This document shows, piece after piece, positions 14,842-23,794 of a stretch of DNA of 43,248 nucleotides. A model generated the notes under the pieces. It ran no database searches. It saw only the letters and a program-made list of their open reading frames with translations, and was not told the DNA's origin. Each line of letters opens with the position of its first letter. Positions within the stretch are counted from its first letter, which is position 1. Both the position numbers and the translations under genes were made by a program. Source of the stretch: Shewanella abyssi (GTDB taxonomy: Bacteria > Pseudomonadota > Gammaproteobacteria > Enterobacterales > Shewanellaceae). Where the stretch lies: contig NZ_JAKIKR010000043.1 in assembly GCF_023284025.1 (NCBI RefSeq), positions 1-43,248 on the forward strand. Reading direction: 5' to 3'.

Positions 14842-16824
14842 CTAACTTTTTAGCTTAAACTGCGCTGTTAGGGAGTACAGTTGCTGCGATAGTTTATCGA
14901 TATGTTCGCTTGCTGCGGCGACCTGCTCTGAGCCCGCGGCATTTTGAGCCGCTGTATCATTAATCGCAGTAATGCTCTGGCTTATCTCTTGTGCTGCTAA
15001 TGACTGTTGCACTGTGGCCGTGGCAATCTGCTCGGCATTGGCCGAAATACTTTGCATCTCTTCCATTGCCAGCTGAATCGACTCTTTACTGCCACCTGCA
15101 GCGTTAATGGTTTTTTGCGTATGATCACGGCTTTGCTTCATTACCGTGACGGCGTTTTGAGCATCAAGCTGTAGTTGAGCAATCATCTCTTCAATGTCTC
15201 TCGTGGATAACTGTGTTTTCTGTGCCAGTTGACGCACTTCATCGGCCACCACAGCAAAGCCTCGGCCTTGCTCTCCGGCCCGCGCCGCTTCGATGGCTGC
15301 ATTTAACGCTAACAGATTCGTTTGCTCTGAAATCCCTCGAATAACGTCTAGAATTGAACCGATCCCCTGGCTTTTAGATTCAATCTCGGCAATCACTTCT
15401 GTGGCAGTGCCAACTTCCTCCACCAGCTCATGTAACTCATTGATGGTGTTAGCCATGCTGTTAGTTGCAAGTTGTGAGGTTGCCGTGGCATTTTTCGATA
15501 AATCAGCCACTGAACGCGCATTTTCTGAAACACTTGCAATTGTTTCAGACATTTCATACATAGCGGAAGAGACACTTTCAATGCTGGCTTGTTGCTCTTG
15601 CAAACTGGCACTGGCTTGCACACTAGCACTGCTAGTTTGCTCTGCTGCGCTCGACAGTTCGGTAGTCGCATGGCTCAGAGTGGTTATCATGCGAGTCAAG
15701 TTTTGGCTCATCGATACCATTGACGCATAAACCCCGGTATTTTCGCTACTGAACGCTAGATGGGTGGTCAAATCGCCTGCGGCTATTTTCTCAGTCAATA
15801 AGCGCATCTCTTCGGGTTCACCGCCTATGGGGCGCAAAATTGATTTTGAGATCACCCATGTAGCGATAAGGATAATGCCCAAGGTTAGCAGGGTGATCAC
15901 TATGATGATGCTCTGCAGGTTTTTCAGTTCGGCAAAGGCTTCTGCTTCATCAATTTCCGCCACTAACACCCAGTTTAGCCCCAAGAAATCAACCGGGCTG
16001 TAGGAAGACAGTACCGGATGTCCGTTATAGTCGATGATGTGATCCGTGCCAGATTTGCCTCTAAGGCCCGCTTCTGTTGCTTGGGTTTGCACGCCATTGT
16101 GGCGAACACTGCCGGCAAAGCTGGCAACCACCGAATGACCGACAGGATCTAAGAATGAGTCAGAACGCATCTTGTGGTCCTCGCCAACAAGATAGGTCTC
16201 TCCGGTCTCCCCCATCCCTTCACGCAGCTGCATTATTTGGTTTATTCTTTCGATTGATAGCTGCAGTGCAATAACGCCAATAAACTTGCCATTAACCTCT
16301 ATAGGCTCTGCGATAAAGCTCGCAGGTTCATCATTACTTGGCGCATAGGGCGCAAAGTCTACAATCTCTAATTTTCGGCTTAAACTGACTCGTTGGAACA
16401 GCGTTCCCAAACCCGATTTGTTGTAAGGCCCAGTCTTGAGGTTTGTTTGATAGTCTGACTCTTTCGCAACGGTATAAAATACCTCCCCCTCATCATCAAT
16501 AATAAACAGATCGTAGTAATGATATTCTCTGATAAAAGACTCAAAAAAGCGATGCTTAAACTTTGCCAGCAGTTCAGGGCTAAGCTCAGAGTCGAGCTTT
16601 AGATTGTTTGACCATACACTGTTTATTAAAGAGAGATCTTTCTGCGTCTGCTCAAAATAGTTTTCCAACTGCTTTTTCTTGATCTCTCTTGCTGATGTCA
16701 GCTGATTGTAAGCTTGCTTTTCAATGCTGTGGCTGGTGATGTACAGGGAGAAAAAAGCAATGATAGCTGCAGGTACCATGCCTAAAAAAATAAACGAGTA
16801 TAATAATTTGTATTTTAATGTCAT
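14842..16824 (-). CDS. Methyl-accepting chemotaxis protein (Cache-type sensor)
   Basis: A 660-residue transmembrane chemoreceptor. It has an N-terminal membrane helix (about 8-30) and a periplasmic sensor of about 270 residues that reads like a dCache domain (YYDLFIIDDEGEVFYTV, then GKFIGVIALQLS). A second membrane helix (about 305-325) follows, then a HAMP-like linker beginning LRPIGGEPEEM and a long coiled-coil signalling domain. The conserved hairpin tip EQTNLLALNAAIEAARAGEQ is near residues 505-525, where CheA and CheW bind. There is no C-terminal CheR-binding pentapeptide. The gene is monocistronic with its own terminator at 14772-14791. The ligand cannot be deduced. Shewanella carries many such receptors, consistent with this one lying not far from flagellar genes. 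Confidence 0.93.
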   Translation of the reverse strand: MTLKYKLLYSFIFLGMVPAAIIAFFSLYITSHSIEKQAYNQLTSAREIKKKQLENYFEQTQKDLSLINSVWSNNLKLDSELSPELLAKFKHRFFESFIREYHYYDLFIIDDEGEVFYTVAKESDYQTNLKTGPYNKSGLGTLFQRVSLSRKLEIVDFAPYAPSNDEPASFIAEPIEVNGKFIGVIALQLSIERINQIMQLREGMGETGETYLVGEDHKMRSDSFLDPVGHSVVASFAGSVRHNGVQTQATEAGLRGKSGTDHIIDYNGHPVLSSYSPVDFLGLNWVLVAEIDEAEAFAELKNLQSIIIVITLLTLGIILIATWVISKSILRPIGGEPEEMRLLTEKIAAGDLTTHLAFSSENTGVYASMVSMSQNLTRMITTLSHATTELSSAAEQTSSASVQASASLQEQQASIESVSSAMYEMSETIASVSENARSVADLSKNATATSQLATNSMANTINELHELVEEVGTATEVIAEIESKSQGIGSILDVIRGISEQTNLLALNAAIEAARAGEQGRGFAVVADEVRQLAQKTQLSTRDIEEMIAQLQLDAQNAVTVMKQSRDHTQKTINAAGGSKESIQLAMEEMQSISANAEQIATATVQQSLAAQEISQSITAINDTAAQNAAGSEQVAAASEHIDKLSQQLYSLTAQFKLKS

Positions 16825-17100
16825 AAAAGTATTCTTAACTTATTATTTATTAATCATTTGATTTTATTGTAAATAAATATGCTTTCAAACACTCAAAGAT
16901 GAAATCAAAAAGACAAGACTCCATACTGCACATAATATTCAATGAAACATTATTGTAACTTGCAACGCCGCAAAAGTACGCACAGATCACAAGATAGACC
17001 AAAAGTGCGACCTTTGTGGTGCTAAATAGCTATTTCTAAGTAACTTACTCTAAATAATCAATAAATACTCATATTATGCAGACTAATAGACTCTGAAAAT

Positions 17101-17164
17101 CAAGCTCGAAGCCCTTGCTAAGTGTAGGTCTACTTAGTATTTCGCAACGATTTAGCTTGTTTTT
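17101..17164. other. Long imperfect hairpin ending in a T tract
   Basis: Three nested helices can be formed: CAAGCT/AGCTTG, CGAA/TTCG and CTAAGT/ACTTAG, followed on the plus strand by TTTTT (17160-17164). On the other strand it ends in ATTTTC. It lies in the 497-bp gap between the chemoreceptor and DUF2947 genes. It could terminate an unannotated small RNA or simply separate the two divergent units; nothing else stands out in this gap. Confidence 0.4.
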
Positions 17165-17269
17165 CGTACGCTTGCCACATCAACACAAAAACCCCCTAGC
17201 ACCCATCAGTAAAACCAATAGCAACAATTAAAAGCTTAACCCTCTATGCCCCTATAATCGGTTTGGGTA

Positions 17270-17275
17270 TATAAT
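17270..17275 (+). promoter_or_regulatory. Putative -10 box of the DUF2947 gene
   Basis: TATAAT matches the sigma-70 -10 consensus 47 bases before the start codon. No good -35 hexamer was found at the usual distance, so the promoter is tentative. Confidence 0.35.
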
Positions 17276-17321
17276 GCTGGGCACTGCGTTTTAAGCTAAT
17301 TAAATTCAACAGAGAGGCCCT

Positions 17322-17801
17322 GTGTCTGATACCTATATTCCATTAGAACAATACAAACGTAAGTGGATTTTTAATCACAAAGATCTGCCTGTTACCGATG
17401 AAGATAAAGCACTAATTATGCCGCTTTCTCAAAAAGCATCGATGGAAGTTTGGAATAAATGGATAAGCAATAAAAGTAGCTGTGCTGAACAATTTGGTAA
17501 AGGTGATTGGGCAGCAAAGCAAGACGCTTGGGCATTACCGGAACCTTGGCAAAGTGCTTGGGACAGCGAAGACCCCGCGCTACCAGAGCCTATCGCCGAG
17601 CATATTAAGTGGCAGGATGCAGCCAAGGTCTATTTTTGCTATGAAAAGTATCAAGTGATCGAAACCCGTTGGGATGTATTTGTTAGAAACTGGAAATGCT
17701 TTCTGTTTTTTGACGATGGTCCACTGCTTATTTCACCGAAGCAAAAGCAAGCTATCATGTTTCTTCAAAGTGGTGAGTATCAACTGGGTGCACGTGGTTA
17801 A
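17322..17801 (+). CDS. DUF2947 family protein
   Basis: A 159-residue soluble protein that I recognise as the DUF2947 family of gammaproteobacteria, from its tryptophan-rich makeup (YKRKWIFNHKDLP, EVWNKWISNKSSC, WDVFVRNWKCFLFFDDGPLLI). No signal peptide, membrane segment or catalytic motif is seen. The start is GTG with AGAGAGG upstream. The next gene starts 28 bases after its stop, so the two probably share a transcript ended by the strong terminator at 18424-18451. Function is unknown for the family. Confidence 0.75.
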   Translation: MSDTYIPLEQYKRKWIFNHKDLPVTDEDKALIMPLSQKASMEVWNKWISNKSSCAEQFGKGDWAAKQDAWALPEPWQSAWDSEDPALPEPIAEHIKWQDAAKVYFCYEKYQVIETRWDVFVRNWKCFLFFDDGPLLISPKQKQAIMFLQSGEYQLGARG

Positions 17802-17829
17802 TCGCTGCTATTTATTATTTGAGGTTTTT

Positions 17830-18390
17830 ATGAAGTTTATCTCTACTATTGTTATTGCTGCCACGCTATTTTTGCCACTCTCTTTACAAGCAAAAGAGGT
17901 AGCCGGTGTTGAAGTGAATGAAACATTAACGTTTAACGAGCAACCGCTAGTACTTAATGGCGCGGGTGTCCGCAGTAAGTTTTTTATCGACCTTTATGTG
18001 GGTAGTTTATATGTCCCGACAACACTTGATAATACCGCAGCAGTAATAGCCGCCGATAACGTCGCTGTGAGACTCAATATTACCTCAGGTATGATTACTG
18101 CCGATAAGATGAAAGATGCCATCAACGAAGGGTTCGATGATGCAACCGATGGCAACACTGCGGCGATTCAACCCCAGATAGATCAATTTATGGGGCTATT
18201 TAGCGCTGAGATTGTCGATGGCGATCAGTTTACTTTTCTGGCAAGTAAAGCCTCTGGCGTCACGGCGTTTAAAAATGGCACAGCCCAAGCGACCATTATC
18301 AGCGAGCCGTTCCGTCAAGCACTACTCAATATTTGGCTAGGGGATGAACCGGCCCAAAATAGCTTAAAAAAAGCCATGCTGGGCAAGTAA
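17830..18390 (+). CDS. Chalcone isomerase-like periplasmic protein
   Basis: I start at ATG 17830 (186 residues), where a GAGG ribosome-binding site and a Sec signal peptide (cleavage near residue 21, LSLQAKE) are found; the frame upstream is open but overlaps the previous gene. The mature protein fits the bacterial chalcone-isomerase-like family: GVEVNETLTFNEQPLVLNG, then GVRSKFFIDLYVGSLYVP, and a C-terminal FRQALLNIWLGDEPA. These bacterial members share the fold but generally lack flavonoid isomerase activity, so a lipid or small-molecule binding role is more likely. It probably forms a transcript with the DUF2947 gene. Confidence 0.85.
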   Translation: MKFISTIVIAATLFLPLSLQAKEVAGVEVNETLTFNEQPLVLNGAGVRSKFFIDLYVGSLYVPTTLDNTAAVIAADNVAVRLNITSGMITADKMKDAINEGFDDATDGNTAAIQPQIDQFMGLFSAEIVDGDQFTFLASKASGVTAFKNGTAQATIISEPFRQALLNIWLGDEPAQNSLKKAMLGK

Positions 18391-18423
18391 ATTTTGGCGT
18401 TTACTGCTGAGAACTTGTGAGTA

Positions 18424-18451
18424 AAAACCAAGGCGATAGCGCCTTGGTTTT
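18424..18451 (+). terminator. Strong intrinsic terminator
   Basis: A perfect 12-bp stem AAAACCAAGGCG/CGCCTTGGTTTT with loop ATAG, ending in TTTT, 33 bases after the chalcone isomerase-like gene. Confidence 0.9.
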
Positions 18452-18528
18452 CAATATCTTCCTTGCTGCCTTGTGGATTAAGCTCAAGTTCGCCATTAAA
18501 GAAGTCCCCCCCATAACCATTGGCTGGC

Positions 18529-19143
18529 TTATTTGACTCGGTAGGCGTTTAAAAACATCGAAACACTGCCCTCTATATATTCAGCTCTATCAGCTAAAAG
18601 GTCGCTTACATCTAAGCCGAGTTCTAGCTTCATTCTCATTTCACCAAACGTCATTAAGCAAAACCTTACCGCACAGTGTTGTGGGTTATCGAATTGATAT
18701 CGACCCAATTTTGTCACCTTAATAAAGTAGTCCGTTAATATCCGCAGTATGTTTTCAGGACCTGCGCTGTAAAACAACTTAGAGATCTCAGGATGAGTAT
18801 CGGCTTGTGACACGCAGGCTTTAAACACCGTAATCGCTTCTGCACTGGTGATGACCTCGGAAAAGTGTTTGGCAAACATGGCCAAATTGTCTTCAGGGGT
18901 TGCTGGATCCGACAACATCTCTTGGTTTACCCCATGAATAAGGCATTTAGATTCAATGGAGGCAACAAACAGATCGTCTTTGCAGCCAAAGTGTGAATAC
19001 ACCGTTTGCTTCGAGACCCCTGCCAGCTTAGCCACTTCGTCCATGCTGGTATTAGGGAAGCCCTGCCCGCAAAAAAGCTCTTTTGCAGCCAGTAATATTT
19101 GCTCTCTCTTTTGCTCACTACGACTCATCACAGGTGCATTCAT
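18529..19143 (-). CDS. TetR/AcrR family transcriptional repressor
   Basis: A 204-residue regulator with a TetR-type N-terminal helix-turn-helix (about 10-60: KREQILLAAKELF, TSMDEVAKLAGVSKQTVYSHF, KDDLF). The C-terminal all-helical ligand domain has the layout of efflux regulators. It is divergent from a membrane-fusion/RND pump pair, and two copies of a 15-bp palindrome lie in the 161-bp gap between them. By family analogy it represses its own gene and the pump until a substrate-like ligand binds. The inducer cannot be predicted. Confidence 0.9.
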   Translation of the reverse strand: MNAPVMSRSEQKREQILLAAKELFCGQGFPNTSMDEVAKLAGVSKQTVYSHFGCKDDLFVASIESKCLIHGVNQEMLSDPATPEDNLAMFAKHFSEVITSAEAITVFKACVSQADTHPEISKLFYSAGPENILRILTDYFIKVTKLGRYQFDNPQHCAVRFCLMTFGEMRMKLELGLDVSDLLADRAEYIEGSVSMFLNAYRVK

Positions 19144-19205
19144 TGGCGTTTACGCTCTTTTAAGGGGGCTGAAATAGCTCAATTAACTATTTAATCACAA
19201 AATGG

Positions 19206-19248
19206 ACTAGACAGTCTAGTTCTTAAGAAATAGACTAGACAGTCTAGT
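19206..19248. promoter_or_regulatory. Twin palindromic operators for the TetR regulator
   Basis: ACTAGACAGTCTAGT occurs at 19206-19220 and again, identical, at 19234-19248, with centres 28 bp apart (nearly three helical turns). Each is a perfect palindrome around a central A. They sit in the middle of the regulator-pump intergenic region, where binding would block both divergent promoters. Size and symmetry fit TetR-family operators. Confidence 0.88.
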
Positions 19249-19304
19249 TTAACGTTTTCTTTACGCTGTGTTAACCATTAACTTACTCAAACGGATTTTA
19301 TAAA

Positions 19305-20417
19305 ATGGATATTAAAAGGGCTTTGACTCGCCGTAAGCTGCTTATTAGCTTAGCTGTTGTTAGCTTTCTTTCTGCATGCCAGGATGCCCCCGTTGCGCCC
19401 CCTGAGGCGCCAAACTACCAATCCGTTAGCAGCAGTGAGTTAATTGCTGAATCATCCTACTCTTATGCTCAAGAGTTTTCTGGAACCATCCGCGCAGGCA
19501 ACACCACAGGCGTTGGTTTTGAGTTAGCAGGTAAAATTAATGCACTCACTGTCGACAGTGGTGATAGCGTTGTTGAAGGTCAGCTGCTAGCCCAATTAGA
19601 TACGCGACTTTTACAGGCTGAGAAAAATGAACTGCTTGCAAGTTTGGCGCAGAATAAAGCCGATTTAGATCTTGCAACCGCCACACTTAACCGTAGTCTC
19701 GAGCTTAAGAAGCAAGGTTATGTTTCTGAGCAACAACTTGATGAACTAAAAGGCCAACTCAATAGTTTACTGGCAGCAAAAAGCCGTTTTAACGCCGCGA
19801 TTCAATCCAACCAGCTTAAGATTGAAAAATCAGATCTGCTCGCCCCTTTCAATGGCACCATTAGTAAGCGAAGTCATAACCTCGGTGAAGTTATTGCCCT
19901 CGGCAGCCCGGTATTTACCTTAATCCAACATCACAATGTGCAAGCTTATATCGGTGTGCCCATTGCTGTGTCTAGCACCTTAACCACTGGCCAACAGGTT
20001 GACTTACGCGTTAGAAATAAACGCTATCAAGCTAACATTGCCGGGATCGGCGCACAGCTAGATCCTGTGACTCGCACCGTAGAGCTAAGAGTGACACTGC
20101 CCTCTGATGCCGATGTCATTAATGGCGAGTTAAGCTACTTCGCTTACCAACATGCTATCGATACGGCAGGCTATTGGGTGCCAATATCCGCGCTTACCGA
20201 TGGCATTCGCGGCCTGTGGAATATCTACGTGTTAACTCAAGACGGTGAACAACGTTTTCGCATCGAGCGCCGCGATGTTGAAATCATCTACACCGCAAAA
20301 GATAAAGCCTTCATCAATGGCGCCATAAAAGCTAACGAAGCTTATGTCGACCAAGGCTTACATAAGTTGGTTGCTGGCCAAATTGTGACTCGCCAAACTA
20401 ACTTGGCAACGAGGTAA
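19305..20417 (+). CDS. RND efflux periplasmic adaptor (membrane fusion) lipoprotein
   Basis: A 370-residue adaptor with a lipoprotein signal (SFLSACQ, Cys24). It has the usual order of lipoyl half-motif (SGTIRAGNTTGVGFELAGKI, about 65-85), an alpha-helical coiled-coil hairpin (about 100-165), the second lipoyl half (LLAPFNGTISKRSHNLGEV) and a beta-barrel domain. It links the inner-membrane RND pump to an outer-membrane channel, which is not encoded here. The RND gene begins 5 bases after its stop. Expression is expected to be controlled by the divergent TetR protein through the twin operators. Confidence 0.92.
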   Translation: MDIKRALTRRKLLISLAVVSFLSACQDAPVAPPEAPNYQSVSSSELIAESSYSYAQEFSGTIRAGNTTGVGFELAGKINALTVDSGDSVVEGQLLAQLDTRLLQAEKNELLASLAQNKADLDLATATLNRSLELKKQGYVSEQQLDELKGQLNSLLAAKSRFNAAIQSNQLKIEKSDLLAPFNGTISKRSHNLGEVIALGSPVFTLIQHHNVQAYIGVPIAVSSTLTTGQQVDLRVRNKRYQANIAGIGAQLDPVTRTVELRVTLPSDADVINGELSYFAYQHAIDTAGYWVPISALTDGIRGLWNIYVLTQDGEQRFRIERRDVEIIYTAKDKAFINGAIKANEAYVDQGLHKLVAGQIVTRQTNLATR

Positions 20418-20422
20418 TAAAG

Positions 20423-23400
20423 ATGGTCAAAGCATTAGTTGAAAATGGCCGCTTAATTAGCTTGGTCATCGCATTATTACTGGTAGCAGGTTTAGGGGCA
20501 ATTTCAAGCCTTCCACGCATGGAAGATCCCGATATTACCAACCGTTTCTCCTCCGTTATCACCCTATATCCTGGTGCATCGGCCGAGCGCGTCGAAGCGC
20601 TAGTGACTGAAGTACTCGAAAGTGAATTGAGGCGTTTAGAAGAGTTAAAGTTGGTGCAGTCAACCTCTCGCCCCGGTATTTCAGTCATTCAGCTTGAACT
20701 TAAAGATAATGTCTTAGAAACCGCGCCAGTGTGGTCTCGTGCTAGAGACATGATCGGCGACGCCAAAGGCTTACTGCCGAGTTCGGCACAAAATACCATA
20801 CTCGATGACAAAGTCGGCTATGCCAATACCGCCATTTTAGGCATCGCATGGCGTGGTGAAGGTGCTGTTCGTACCGACATGTTAAATCGATATGCTAAAG
20901 AGCTACAGAGCCGACTGCGACTGTTAAACGGCACCAATTTTGTCAAACTGTATGGCCAGCCGACTGAGGAGATCTTAGTACAACTTGACGGCCACAAGGT
21001 CAATCAACTGCAGTTAACATCGAAGGGCATAGCGCAGATCCTGCAAAATGCCGACGCCAAAGTGTCTGCCGGTGAAATTAATAATGATAATTTCAGAGCC
21101 TTGATTGAGGTCTCCGGTGAACTCGATTCGATTGCACGTGTGCGTCAAGTGCCCTTAAAAGTGACCAGTAACGGACAGATCATTCGCTTAGGCGACCTTG
21201 CCAAGATCACTAGGCAACCTAAAACGCCCGCCAGCAGTATCGCACTGGTTGAGCAACAACAAGGTGTGATGGTGGCAGCACGCATGCTGAACAATACCCG
21301 CGTCGATCTTTGGCTCGAAAAAGTGCGCGTGGTTGTCGATGAGATGCAAGCGGGGATCCCAGCCAATATCGAAATCGAATGGCTGTTTGACCAAGAGCAT
21401 TATACCACTGAGAGATTAAGCGGATTAGTCGGTAGCCTATTGCTAGGTTTCGTGATCATTCTGGCGGTATTAATGCTAACGCTCGGGCTTAGAAACGCTG
21501 TTATTGTGTCGTTGTCACTGCCATTAACCGCCCTATTTACCCTCGCTTGCATGAAATACATCGGACTGCCGATTCACCAGATGTCTGTCACCGGCTTAGT
21601 CGTTGCGTTAGGGATCATGGTCGATAACGCCATTGTCATTGTCGATGCTATTTCCCAGCGCAGACAACAAGGCAAAGACAAAATCCAAGCCGTTAAGGAG
21701 ACACTGCAGCATCTATGGCTACCCTTGGCAGGTTCAACGATCACCACCATGTTAGCGTTTGCACCGATTGTATTGATGCCAGGTGCCGCGGGAGAGTTTG
21801 TTGGCGGTATCGCTATCTCAGTGATGTTTGCCCTGCTTGGTTCATTTATTATCTCCCACACTATTATCGCCGGACTCGCGGGGCGATTTGGGAGCGACGG
21901 CAAAGGCACTCAGTGGTATCACCATGGCATAAGACTGCCAGCGATGAGCAATGCCTTTAAGCGCAGTTTAACTTTTGCCTTATCGCGTCCATTACTCTCC
22001 GCGGTCGTCATTGGTGTATTGCCTGTGATGGGCTTTATTGCCGCAGGGCAAATGACCGAACAGTTTTTTCCGCCATCAGACAGGGATATGTTTCAAATCG
22101 AGGTCTACCTCGCGCCACATGTCAGCCTTGACAATACCCGTATTCAGGTCGAAAAAATGGATAGCGAGCTGCGTAAAACCGCGGGCATAACCCGCATTGA
22201 TTGGGTTATTGGCGGCAATGCACCCTCTTTTTATTACAACCTACTACAACGGCAGCAAGGCGCCAGCCACTACGCCCAAGCCATGGTTAAGGTGCGTGAC
22301 TTTGACACCGCCAACAAACTTATTCCGCAGCTGCAGAGATCCCTCGACTTAGCGTTCCCACAGGCGCAAGTTATTGTGAGAAAACTTGAACAAGGCCCGC
22401 CCTTTAACGCGCCGGTTGAGCTCAGAATATTTGGCCCTAACCTTGATCAGTTAAAGCTGCTCGGTGAGCAGGTAAGAAAGGTGCTGAGTGACACCAAGGA
22501 CGTGATCCATACTCGCGCTACATTAAGTGCCGGTGCACCCAAGGTTTGGCTACAGGTCAATGAAGATGCAAGCTTAATGAGCGGTTTGTCGTTAACCGAC
22601 ATCGCCAAACAAGTTGAAATGGCGACCACAGGTATTAATGGTGGCAGTATATTAGAGCAAACGGAGTCACTGCCTATTAGAGTGCGCTTACACGACAGTA
22701 CCCGAGAAGAGCAAACAAAACTGTCAGGTTTGATGCTGGTGTCGAGCAGTGGTAATAGTATTCCATTATCGGCAATATCGACCACCAAAATCGAGGTAAG
22801 CCGCGGCGCTATCCCTCGCCGTGATGGCCAACGCGTCAATACCATTGAGGCGTACATCACTAGCGGGGTATTACCCCAAGAAGTCTTGAACCACGCTAAA
22901 GACAAGCTCGACGCGATTGCGCTACCCAGTGGTTATAAAATTGAGGTGGGGGGTGAAAGTGCCAAACGCAATGAAGCTGTCGGTAATCTAATGTCTAACC
23001 TGGTGTTAGTGGTAACCTTGCTATTCGCCACCGTAGTACTGTCATTTAACTCGTTTAGGTTGACTGGCATTATACTGTTCAGCGCGATTCAGTCGGCTGG
23101 TCTTGGCTTACTGGCCGTTTATACCTTCGGTTATCCGTTTGGCTTTACCGTTATTATCGGTTTACTCGGCTTAATGGGACTGGCGATTAACGCTGCTATC
23201 GTGATTTTAGCGGAGCTTGAAGAGGTGCCTGCCACTCGTGATGGCAACGTGCAAGTGATTGTCGAACTCGTCAGTAGTTGTGGTCGCCATATCGGCTCAA
23301 CCACGATTACCACGATTGGCGGCTTCTTACCTTTGATTATCGCTGGCGGCGGCTTCTGGCCACCCTTTGCCATCGCCATCGCAGGCGGTACACTGCTTAC

Positions 23401-23512
23401 CACCCTGTTATCGCTGGTGTGGGTACCGACGATGTATCATTTAATTATGCGCCCTAAAAAAACCACAGAGAGCGATTCTTCTTTACCGTTAATGACCAAC
23501 ACCAGCACTTAA
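20423..23512 (+). CDS. RND efflux transporter permease
   Basis: A 1029-residue inner-membrane proton-driven pump of the HAE/AcrB superfamily, normal in length. It has twelve predicted membrane helices with two large periplasmic loops. The TM4 motif reads GIMVDNAIVIVDAI: the first Asp of the AcrB Asp407-Asp408 pair is kept and the second is Asn. In TM10 the segment GLAINAAIVILAEL stands where AcrB has GLSAKNAILIVEF, so the Lys940 position is not Lys. Such relays are seen in other branches of the family, so it is probably active, with an altered proton path. It is translated right after the adaptor gene. The substrate is unknown. Confidence 0.93.
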   Translation: MVKALVENGRLISLVIALLLVAGLGAISSLPRMEDPDITNRFSSVITLYPGASAERVEALVTEVLESELRRLEELKLVQSTSRPGISVIQLELKDNVLETAPVWSRARDMIGDAKGLLPSSAQNTILDDKVGYANTAILGIAWRGEGAVRTDMLNRYAKELQSRLRLLNGTNFVKLYGQPTEEILVQLDGHKVNQLQLTSKGIAQILQNADAKVSAGEINNDNFRALIEVSGELDSIARVRQVPLKVTSNGQIIRLGDLAKITRQPKTPASSIALVEQQQGVMVAARMLNNTRVDLWLEKVRVVVDEMQAGIPANIEIEWLFDQEHYTTERLSGLVGSLLLGFVIILAVLMLTLGLRNAVIVSLSLPLTALFTLACMKYIGLPIHQMSVTGLVVALGIMVDNAIVIVDAISQRRQQGKDKIQAVKETLQHLWLPLAGSTITTMLAFAPIVLMPGAAGEFVGGIAISVMFALLGSFIISHTIIAGLAGRFGSDGKGTQWYHHGIRLPAMSNAFKRSLTFALSRPLLSAVVIGVLPVMGFIAAGQMTEQFFPPSDRDMFQIEVYLAPHVSLDNTRIQVEKMDSELRKTAGITRIDWVIGGNAPSFYYNLLQRQQGASHYAQAMVKVRDFDTANKLIPQLQRSLDLAFPQAQVIVRKLEQGPPFNAPVELRIFGPNLDQLKLLGEQVRKVLSDTKDVIHTRATLSAGAPKVWLQVNEDASLMSGLSLTDIAKQVEMATTGINGGSILEQTESLPIRVRLHDSTREEQTKLSGLMLVSSSGNSIPLSAISTTKIEVSRGAIPRRDGQRVNTIEAYITSGVLPQEVLNHAKDKLDAIALPSGYKIEVGGESAKRNEAVGNLMSNLVLVVTLLFATVVLSFNSFRLTGIILFSAIQSAGLGLLAVYTFGYPFGFTVIIGLLGLMGLAINAAIVILAELEEVPATRDGNVQVIVELVSSCGRHIGSTTITTIGGFLPLIIAGGGFWPPFAIAIAGGTLLTTLLSLVWVPTMYHLIMRPKKTTESDSSLPLMTNTST

Positions 23513-23570
23513 TACATCATTAATCATCCCTTAGTGGAAGGCATAACGTTAGGGTCCCATTAAATACGAC

Positions 23571-23605
23571 CATCATTTGTCCTTGTAAATAGAGGACAAA
23601 TGATG
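23571..23605. repeat. Perfect 12-bp inverted repeat
   Basis: CATCATTTGTCC (23571-23582) and GGACAAATGATG (23594-23605) flank an 11-base loop, 58 bases past the RND gene stop. No T tract follows on either strand. It may act as a weak terminator for the pump operon or as a protein-binding site. The rest of the 282-bp gap is AT-rich with no other clear feature. Confidence 0.7.
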
Positions 23606-23794
23606 CTTCTACAGCAACAACCTAAACTTTGATAACCAGCTGTTCCCATACAGATCCACCAGAATAGCCACATTAGTCGCTTAATTTTTTAGCATTTTAG
23701 CTAAAACGACTTAAGTATTAGACCTACATCAAATAAATTATCCTTAATTTCCATTAGATTAACCGCAACATCCTACAGATAACATTAACCTGTC

